A stretch of DNA of 32,732 nt from contig CAJXNJ010000013.1 of NCBI GenBank assembly GCA_913057145.1, forward strand, positions 1 through 32,732. Reading direction: 5' to 3'. Both the position numbers and the translations under genes were made by a program. The stretch is from an uncultured Ectothiorhodospiraceae bacterium. GTDB taxonomy: Bacteria; Pseudomonadota; Gammaproteobacteria; Nitrococcales; Nitrococcaceae. Of this stretch, positions 27,489 through 32,732 are shown piece by piece (position 1 is the first letter of the stretch; each line of letters opens with the position of its first letter). The notes under the pieces are model-generated. The model saw only the letters and a list, made by a program, of their open reading frames with translations. It was not told the origin of the DNA and ran no database searches.

Positions 27489-28115
27489 ATGCGAAGACTC
27501 TGGTTGATTGATGCAAGCTATATTCACGCGAATAACCTGGCACTGCTCGGTGCGCATCGGCGCATCGACTATCTGCGCCTGAGAGCCCTGATTGAACGCG
27601 AGCTCGGGCCACTGTGGCGGGGTTATTTTCTCAACTCCGCGCAGGATGAACCCAACGAAGGCCGTGATCGCTTCCACAACTGGCTGCAGACTGCCCTGCC
27701 CCATGGCCCCAACCTGATCGTCAAACTCTACGGACTGAAAAGCGAGCGGGTACGCAATGCCTGGTGTGCCGATTGTGGCGCCAAGGTGGACGTGCAATGC
27801 CCGCATGGCAACGGCCAGCATCGCCTCTTCAACCAGAGGCAGATGGGCGTTGATGTTGGGCTCGCCACGCTGGCGCTGGTTCATCGGGAACATTACGACA
27901 GTCTCGTCCTCTCCTCAGGGGATGTGGATCTGCTTGATGCCGTTGAACACCTCACCGAGGCCGGCAAGGGCCTGGAGCTCGCCGTATTCAGTACCGGCGT
28001 GGCCACCGATCTGCAGGCCCGGGCTGATCGGGTATTGTGGCTCGATGAGCACGTCTCGGCACTCACCGGGGAGAATGAAAGCAACGGGCAGGCATCAACG
28101 ACACCTGCCCATTGA
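27489..28115 (+). CDS. NYN domain protein with embedded Cys cluster (putative RNase)
   Basis: A 208-residue PIN-like NYN protein (LabA/DUF88 type). LWLIDASYIHANN holds Asp8, GVDVGLATLAL holds Asp122, and LSSGDVDLLDAVEHL holds Asp145 and Asp147; these are the expected metal-binding acids of NYN ribonucleases. Between them is C93-x2-C96-x7-C104-x-H106, which could bind zinc. I start at the ATG at 27489 because the longer in-frame reading from 27321 is antisense to the MgtC-like gene and lacks family features. The tail after about 190 is unstructured. RNA substrate unknown. Convergent with the M42 peptidase gene, 13 bases apart. Confidence 0.85.
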   Translation: MRRLWLIDASYIHANNLALLGAHRRIDYLRLRALIERELGPLWRGYFLNSAQDEPNEGRDRFHNWLQTALPHGPNLIVKLYGLKSERVRNAWCADCGAKVDVQCPHGNGQHRLFNQRQMGVDVGLATLALVHREHYDSLVLSSGDVDLLDAVEHLTEAGKGLELAVFSTGVATDLQARADRVLWLDEHVSALTGENESNGQASTTPAH

Positions 28116-28128
28116 TTGCGGAGAGAGC

Positions 28129-29382
28129 CTAGTCTTCGGAAGCTGGCAGCCCCTGATGAGCCAGGCCGCTTGCCTGGTCAAGCCGGGGGTGGTTATTGCA
28201 GAAATCCGCTGCAAGCGCCCCCGTGCTGGCCTCCTCCGCATCCAGCGCCAGCAGCGTCTCTGCCACCGCGTGGGTGCAGGCCAGCACATCGCGCGTGCAG
28301 GCACTCTCGGAGATGGTGTGCATATTGCGAACGGGCATGCCCACCGAGGTGGCCGCGCAATCGACGTTGCCAAGGACACCGGCCATACCGTCCGTGCCGG
28401 TATCAGCGCCAACCACATCACGCTGCATCGGAATGCCCTTCTGCGAGGCCACGGTCTCAATACGCCGATTGAGCTGCTCACTGACAATTGAGCCGACGCT
28501 CATGGTGAATCCCTTGCCCATTTCTATCGGCGCCATACGCCGATCGCCAATGCCGGGGGCGGCTGCGTAATCGTGATTGACATCCACACCGATGATGGCG
28601 TCCGGGCGCATTTCGCTGACCAAAACCCGTGAGCCGAAGCGCCCGATTTCCTCATAGGTGGCCGCCGCAAAGAGCATGCGCACATTCTTGGCTCCACCGG
28701 CCTCAGCAACAAGCCGTGCCGACTCGGCGGCAACAAAGCAGCCAAGCCCGTTATCAAGATAGGCCCCATAGAAGGTATCAGGCCCGAATCCCGGCTTGAT
28801 CGGGCGATTCATGAGGATGCTGTCACCAGGACGGATACCCAGCGCCTCGATCTGTTTTTTCTTGTCTTTGCCGTGGATATGCAACTCGAGATAGAGCTGC
28901 TCTTTGCGCACACCCTTATCGCCCGAGCGGAGTTTGGGGTCGGCGAAATGAATGGCACCGAGGGCCTCAACCGTCCCGCCATCGAGACGCCGATACTGCC
29001 CCGGCGCGCTCGGGTCTTCACTGAAGACACTCACCTCATGGCCGATCAGCGTGGTGGGCAGGAAGGAGTCACTGTTGATCCACACCTTACCGTCCTCACC
29101 GATGGAGCGGACCTGCATGCGAATCTTATCGGCATGGCCGATCACCATGACCGTGAAAAGATCATCCCGCCCCGGGTGGGTATCCAGCACGATGCCGGCA
29201 TGTCCCTTGAACGTCTGCACACCCCAATGAGACGGCGCGAATTGCTCGAAATAGGGTTTTAGGACACCCTGTGTCATCGCCGCTTCCAGGCCGATGGGGC
29301 TGGGGGCAGCCAGAATGTCATGCATGAGCTTGAATTGCGCCTCGGGCATGGAATCAGCCCAGGGTTTTGCATTATCGACCAT
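28129..29382 (-). CDS. M42 family peptidase of the NAGGN osmoprotectant type
   Basis: A 417-residue dizinc aminopeptidase-like protein. The expected metal and catalytic residues are present: H83 and D85 (GHADKIRMQV), bridging D210 (AYLDNGLG), E244 and E245 (ATYEEIGRFG), D267 (GVDVNHDY) and H355 (RNMHTISES). Its form matches the subfamily that occurs with an asparagine-synthase-like amidotransferase and a GNAT/ATP-grasp protein, genes for the osmolyte N-acetylglutaminylglutamine amide. Those two partners are absent from this window. It may deblock or recycle the dipeptide; this is inference. GGGAGA precedes the ATG. Divergent from the alkyltransferase gene. Confidence 0.87.
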   Translation of the reverse strand: MVDNAKPWADSMPEAQFKLMHDILAAPSPIGLEAAMTQGVLKPYFEQFAPSHWGVQTFKGHAGIVLDTHPGRDDLFTVMVIGHADKIRMQVRSIGEDGKVWINSDSFLPTTLIGHEVSVFSEDPSAPGQYRRLDGGTVEALGAIHFADPKLRSGDKGVRKEQLYLELHIHGKDKKKQIEALGIRPGDSILMNRPIKPGFGPDTFYGAYLDNGLGCFVAAESARLVAEAGGAKNVRMLFAAATYEEIGRFGSRVLVSEMRPDAIIGVDVNHDYAAAPGIGDRRMAPIEMGKGFTMSVGSIVSEQLNRRIETVASQKGIPMQRDVVGADTGTDGMAGVLGNVDCAATSVGMPVRNMHTISESACTRDVLACTHAVAETLLALDAEEASTGALAADFCNNHPRLDQASGLAHQGLPASED

Positions 29383-29464
29383 GTGGGTCTCCCTGTTGTC
29401 GTTTCACCCAAATCTCTTCAGAGCACTAGCATAACGTGCCTGAGACTCACGGAGCAGCCTGGGA

Positions 29465-29941
29465 ATGGACTTTCATCCGGCCATCAAGGTTCAAAGCGGT
29501 GCCGTAATCACGCATGAGGCGCTCTGGCGGGGTGTCTGGGGGGTACTGAGCCTCTCAGGCACGAAAGAAGCCCTGGTCTCGGCGAGGTTCATCCGCACCG
29601 ACCCAGAAACCTTGCGAACAGAGCCGCTGCCCGCGCCCTGGGGTACGACGCCTGGTCGACTCACCATCCTACTCGGTGGAACAGAATTCCAGCGCAGCGT
29701 CTGGCGTGCGCTGGCCACCCTGTGTCAGGGTGAGCGGATCAGTTATCGCGAACTCGCCCATCGAGTCGGTAGACCGCGGGCGATCCGTGCCGTCGCCAGT
29801 GCCGTAGCGGCCAATCCGCTGCCCGTCATCCTGCCCTGTCACCGGGTCATTCGAGCCGATGGCGTTATTGGTGATTATCAGGGCGGAAGTGAGTGCAAAC
29901 ATCGACTGCTTCGCGCCGAAACGCCGGGAGTAACCGCATGA
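29465..29941 (+). CDS. ogt: methylated-DNA-[protein]-cysteine S-methyltransferase
   Basis: A 158-residue suicide DNA repair protein that takes the alkyl group from O6-alkylguanine. The acceptor is Cys125 in VILPCHRVI. The helix-turn-helix part is GTEFQRSVWRALATLCQGERISYRELA, with the recognition segment GRPRAIRAVASAVAANPLP. The N-terminal domain is short and divergent. An Ada-type regulator domain is absent, so it is the stand-alone Ogt form. The stop overlaps the photolyase-like gene by 4 bases (ATGA), so the two direct-reversal repair genes are translated together. GGAG is about ten bases before the ATG. Confidence 0.93.
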   Translation: MDFHPAIKVQSGAVITHEALWRGVWGVLSLSGTKEALVSARFIRTDPETLRTEPLPAPWGTTPGRLTILLGGTEFQRSVWRALATLCQGERISYRELAHRVGRPRAIRAVASAVAANPLPVILPCHRVIRADGVIGDYQGGSECKHRLLRAETPGVTA

Positions 29942-31173
29942 GTGTTTTCAACGACTTACCCGATGTTGCCGCAACGCGCGAAGCCGCGCTCGCACGATTG
30001 CAGGCCTTCCTGCCGCACGCAGGCGAGCGGTATACCGACTGGCGCAATCATGATTTTGGACCGGCCGGGGACAACGCGGTCTCGGTACTCTCTCCATGGC
30101 TGAGACATCGGTTGATCAGCGAGCAGGAGGTGGTTGCTCAGGTGATGGCAAACCACGGCCTTGAAGCTGCGGAGAAATATATTCAGGAGGTCTGCTGGCG
30201 CAGCTACTGGAAGGGTTATCTCGAACGCCGCCCGGTGCATTGGCCTGAGTATCAGCAGCAATGCCGCAAGGATCGCGAAGCCATGGCCAAGGACCGTCAT
30301 CTTGCCATGCGTCTGGAACAGGCCCTCAGCGCGCAGACCGGGATTGCGTGCTTTGATGGCTGGGTGGATGAGCTCATCACGCATGGCTATCTGCACAATC
30401 ATGCGCGCATGTGGTTTGCGAGCATCTGGGTCTTCACGCTTGAGCTGCCCTGGGCGCTTGGCGCGGATTTTTTCCTCCGGCATCTCCTTGATGGTGATCC
30501 GGCCTCCAATACGCTCTCCTGGCGCTGGGTCGCCGGCCTGCATACCCAGGGCAAGGCCTATCTGGCCCGTCCCGATAACATCACCCGATTCACCCAGGGC
30601 CGATTCCCGCGAGCCAATGGTCTTGCTGACAAGGCAGACCTCCCGGCGTCATTGGAAAAACCCCCGCTTCAAGACGCCCCCGCTGCGACCCCCTGGCGGC
30701 GGGATAATCAAACCGGACTTTTAATCACCGAAGATGACCTGACACCGGAGGCGATTTTCGGCGATGACCCCTGGCCGTTTGTCACGGCCATCCAGACGAC
30801 CGACTGGCGCAGCGACAGCCCCGTGAGCCAGGCGGCAGAAGCATTCGCCCGAGCGGGCCTTGCCGATGCCCTTGCGCGGAATACGGCGACTGAGCAAAGC
30901 GCGCCCTTTCACTACCGCCAGAATGCAGATGCCACAGCGCTATGCACAGCCATTGCCAGCGCGGGGATCACGACCCTGCTCACCCCCTGGATACCCACGG
31001 GCCCGGGCAAGGATGCAATCAACGCGCTCATGCCCCAGCTTGCCGAGGCGGGCATCACCCTCCAGCCCGTCCCCAGGGATTGGGATGTTCAACTCTGGCC
31101 CGCTGCCACCCATGGCTTTTTCCGTTTCTGGAAAGCCGCCCGGCCGCTGCTTGAGGATGGTTCACTGACCTGA
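29938..31173 (+). CDS. photolyase/cryptochrome-like FAD-binding protein with apparent domain swap
   Basis: A 411-residue flavoprotein of the photolyase/cryptochrome superfamily. I start at the ATG at 29938, overlapping the ogt stop. There is no N-terminal antenna domain: the FAD domain begins almost at once. Its motifs are SVLSPWLRHRLI (49-60), EKYIQEVCWRSYWKGYL (79-95), LHNHARMWFASIW (152-164) and DGDPASNTLSWRWVAG (185-200), which align with the FAD and DNA-binding helices of DNA photolyases. Residues about 255-411 look alpha/beta, with ITTLLTPWIPTGPGKDAI and a tail DWDVQLWPAATHGFFRFWKA, resembling the end of a normal photolyase's N-terminal domain. A light-driven repair role beside ogt is likely but unproven; a cryptochrome is possible. 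Confidence 0.85.
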   Translation: MSVFNDLPDVAATREAALARLQAFLPHAGERYTDWRNHDFGPAGDNAVSVLSPWLRHRLISEQEVVAQVMANHGLEAAEKYIQEVCWRSYWKGYLERRPVHWPEYQQQCRKDREAMAKDRHLAMRLEQALSAQTGIACFDGWVDELITHGYLHNHARMWFASIWVFTLELPWALGADFFLRHLLDGDPASNTLSWRWVAGLHTQGKAYLARPDNITRFTQGRFPRANGLADKADLPASLEKPPLQDAPAATPWRRDNQTGLLITEDDLTPEAIFGDDPWPFVTAIQTTDWRSDSPVSQAAEAFARAGLADALARNTATEQSAPFHYRQNADATALCTAIASAGITTLLTPWIPTGPGKDAINALMPQLAEAGITLQPVPRDWDVQLWPAATHGFFRFWKAARPLLEDGSLT

Positions 31174-32447
31174 AAATCAAGAATCTCCAGTGCTTCCCGA
31201 TAACGCGAGAGCATGTCGGGCTGGCTCAGTCCGCCAAGGAATAGCTCGGCGAGCTCATAGCTGTAGCTATCCTGAAATCGCAGCGTTGTCAGGTCCTGGC
31301 CCTCATGGACAAGGACCCGCAGTCTTGCCTCCGGGAAGCGCGCATAGAGCCGCTCGATATCCTCGTTGGTGGGCACCCGGATGACACGCCCGGGGCGGTA
31401 GACCCGCAACATGAATTTCGCCGCCACCTGCGAATCCCCCTGCCGATGAGGAAAATCCGGGGCTTCACCGAGGCCCAGGCGCACCATGACCTGAAGATTT
31501 GAAGCGCCATCCACCCGATGAAAAAGCGGCGAGTGGGATTTTGAGCAGCGTGCATTGGCTTCAAGCAGCGTAATGACATCGCGTTTGCGATCCCAGAAAA
31601 ATTCAATATTAAAGGGCGCCTCTTCGTAACCGGCCTGTTTGATAACCCGAACGGCGGCCTCGGTCATGCGCGCCTGCACCGAGCGCGGCAGACTGCTTGG
31701 GTACTGATAGCGCGTAAAACTGCTGCGGTGACGCCCGCCTCGGACCGAATCGACAATGCCATAGATCTCGACCTCGCCTTTGTGGGCATAACCCTCGAGC
31801 GTGCACTGCGCACCGGCACTGATGATCTCCTCGGCGATGCAGTGAAAACCGTCAATCTCGGCAATAGGCTCAGGCAGCTGAGCATGCTCGAGAATCTGGT
31901 TGAATGGCTTGGCAAATTGCTCAATACCCCCTCGAATGGCCGCCAGCGCGGATTCCAGATCGGCGGCGTTTTCGATGCGAAACCCCAGATACGAGGAGTG
32001 CGCCTTAATGGGTTTGATCCAGAAGGGATAATCCAGTGACAAATCAGCGGCGGGATTCTTGGCAAACGGGTCGATAGCGGCAAAACGCGGAATCATCTCC
32101 GGCACCACTTTCTGCTGCTCAAGCCGGGCCCAGTATTTATGCTCCAGCTTGAGTACGGCGTTCAGATCCGCCCCCGGCAGACCGAAATGCGCGCGAATCA
32201 GCGGGACGAGCGTACTGGTCGGGAAATCCCAGTAGGTGCACACCGCATCGACGGCACCCGGGAAGGCATCAAGAATCTCCTCACTGCGCGCAAGCATGGC
32301 ATCCACCGGGAAGCGCTCCGGGTGAATCGCCTCGTCGTGCTCGAGTAATTGATGAAAGGCGATGCGCTCACCACCGGCAATGGTGGCGAGCTCATGGCGG
32401 TGAAAGTCATCCAGGCCGAATACAAAAACGTGACGTTGTTCGCCCAA
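31089..32447 (-). CDS. ATP-grasp domain protein, probable carboxylate-amine ligase
   Basis: A 452-residue protein. After a pre-ATP-grasp domain (HVFVFGLDDFHRHELATIAGG and DAVCTYWDFPTS), the ATP-grasp fold has PFWIKPIKAHSSYLGFRI, acidic IAEIDGFHC and the metal-binding NIEFFWDRKRDVITLLEANARCSKSHSP. Such enzymes form peptide-like bonds through acyl phosphates; the substrate is unknown. It is not the longer GNAT-ATP-grasp fusion of NAGGN synthesis. The start is TTG at 32447 with GGAGG five bases upstream, partly inside a hairpin. The C-terminal tail (from about 428) is basic, looks disordered and overlaps the photolyase-like gene by 85 bases. Confidence 0.82.
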   Translation of the reverse strand: MGEQRHVFVFGLDDFHRHELATIAGGERIAFHQLLEHDEAIHPERFPVDAMLARSEEILDAFPGAVDAVCTYWDFPTSTLVPLIRAHFGLPGADLNAVLKLEHKYWARLEQQKVVPEMIPRFAAIDPFAKNPAADLSLDYPFWIKPIKAHSSYLGFRIENAADLESALAAIRGGIEQFAKPFNQILEHAQLPEPIAEIDGFHCIAEEIISAGAQCTLEGYAHKGEVEIYGIVDSVRGGRHRSSFTRYQYPSSLPRSVQARMTEAAVRVIKQAGYEEAPFNIEFFWDRKRDVITLLEANARCSKSHSPLFHRVDGASNLQVMVRLGLGEAPDFPHRQGDSQVAAKFMLRVYRPGRVIRVPTNEDIERLYARFPEARLRVLVHEGQDLTTLRFQDSYSYELAELFLGGLSQPDMLSRYREALEILDFQVSEPSSSSGRAAFQKRKKPWVAAGQS

Positions 32448-32455
32448 AACTGCCT

Positions 32456-32477
32456 CCCCGGCCCTCCCTGGCCGGGG
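32456..32477 (-). promoter_or_regulatory. hairpin covering the ribosome site of the ATP-grasp gene
   Basis: CCCCGGCC and GGCCGGGG form a perfect 8-bp GC stem with a 6-base loop, ending about nine bases before the TTG start. On the minus strand the GGGG of the 3' arm continues into AGG, so part of the Shine-Dalgarno sequence is locked in the stem. This could damp translation. No T-run follows, so it is not a terminator on this strand. Confidence 0.45.
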
Positions 32478-32546
32478 CCGTCAGTCGATTAGATTCCAGT
32501 GCGCGCCGTGCACAACAGCGTCCCTCTCTTCGCTCGGTCAACCCCA

Positions 32547-32596
32547 GTTATCGAGGGTTCCTGACATTCAGGCTTTGTTGCAGGTTATCGAGGGTT
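32547..32596. repeat. 13-bp direct repeat at the right edge
   Basis: GTTATCGAGGGTT occurs exactly at 32547-32559 and 32584-32596, 24 bases apart. The second copy overlaps the last codons and stop of a short minus-strand ORF. It could be a duplicated 3' gene end, an attachment-site remnant or a pair of binding sites. Confidence 0.55.
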
Positions 32597-32716
32597 ATCC
32601 GGTTGAATGGCGGAGCTGATCTGGCGCAAGTCCTGTTCTGATTTGACACCGGTGTAATGCCAAGCGACTGTTTTCCAACGCCCGTCTGTGGAAAAATACG
32701 CGCCACTATTTGCCAA
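32585..32716 (-). CDS. short ORF or gene fragment, unknown
   Basis: A 43-codon frame reading GAYFSTDGRWKTVAWHYTG and ending IQPDNPR, opened by TTG at 32716 directly after an in-frame TGA and without a ribosome site. The sequence has the look of a folded protein's C-terminus rather than random translation, so it may be the remnant of a longer gene whose body lies right of the window or was lost. The remaining bases from 32478 to 32546 show nothing recognisable. Confidence 0.25.
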   Translation of the reverse strand: MANSGAYFSTDGRWKTVAWHYTGVKSEQDLRQISSAIQPDNPR

Positions 32717-32732
32717 TCAGCAACGAGAGAGT

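Noticed and set aside
32643-32655. TTGACA overlapping the palindrome ACACCGGTGT as a promoter/operator
   Set aside because: No matching -10 at 16-18 bases, and it falls inside the short minus-strand ORF.
32583-32660. A 16-codon plus-strand peptide beginning MAELIWRKS as a leader peptide
   Set aside because: No ribosome site and no following gene in the window; it is antisense to a more protein-like frame.

Overview
The window reads as a dense chromosomal segment of a gammaproteobacterium. The order uvrC-pgsA-tRNA-Gly-tRNA-Cys-tRNA-Leu matches the uvrC-pgsA-glyW-cysT-leuZ locus of Escherichia coli. FolM, TrmO, RlmD next to CysM, FxsA, an MltB-type transglycosylase and a DUF3581 protein also point to Gammaproteobacteria. 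An M42 peptidase of the type tied to the osmolyte NAGGN, a phasin, acidic proteins, very short intergenic gaps and several tail-to-tail gene overlaps would suit a compact-genome halophile such as Ectothiorhodospiraceae (Spiribacter-like). That placement is inference, not something the sequence proves.

Layout from left to right. 1-1583 (minus) is the 5' part of a large secreted beta-helix/RTX protein that runs off the left edge; it looks accessory. A gene-free stretch of about 355 bases follows. 1940-5394 (all minus) is folM, three tRNAs, pgsA and uvrC. 5516-8352 is a divergent pair of superfamily relatives, fumC (minus) and purB (plus). 8285-11911 (minus) is a tightly coupled operon cysM - PolB-like exonuclease - rlmD - nudF, divergent from trmO (11942-12640, plus). 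12637-16559 (minus) holds an MscS-type channel and a CocE/NonD hydrolase with coupled translation. 16734-19094 (plus) is a phasin with a clear promoter and terminator, a DUF2189 membrane protein and an RND adaptor, followed by the RND pump to 22216. 22165-23564 (minus) is fxsA plus an AEC transporter. 23646-25957 (plus) is a lytic transglycosylase, a helix-hairpin-helix protein and a DUF3581 protein. 25959-27447 (minus) is an MgtC/DUF4010 membrane protein with a small membrane protein. 27489-28115 (plus) is a NYN-domain protein. 28129-29382 (minus) is the M42 peptidase. 29465-31173 (plus) is an alkyltransferase-photolyase pair. 31089-32447 (minus) is an ATP-grasp protein, followed by 285 bases holding a short ORF and direct repeats.

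Most genes are housekeeping: nucleotide excision repair, phospholipid and folate/pterin metabolism, TCA cycle and purine synthesis, cysteine synthesis, and tRNA and rRNA modification. The more distinctive content concerns envelope and osmotic stress (MscS, RND efflux, MgtC-like, transglycosylase, NAGGN-type peptidase) and direct reversal of DNA damage (alkyltransferase plus a photolyase-like protein whose domain order looks inverted). I see no CRISPR array, insertion sequence, prophage or recognisable defence system. The least explained items are the RTX protein, the photolyase-like protein, the terminator inside the tRNA cluster, the likely CTG start of the AEC gene, and the right-edge repeats.
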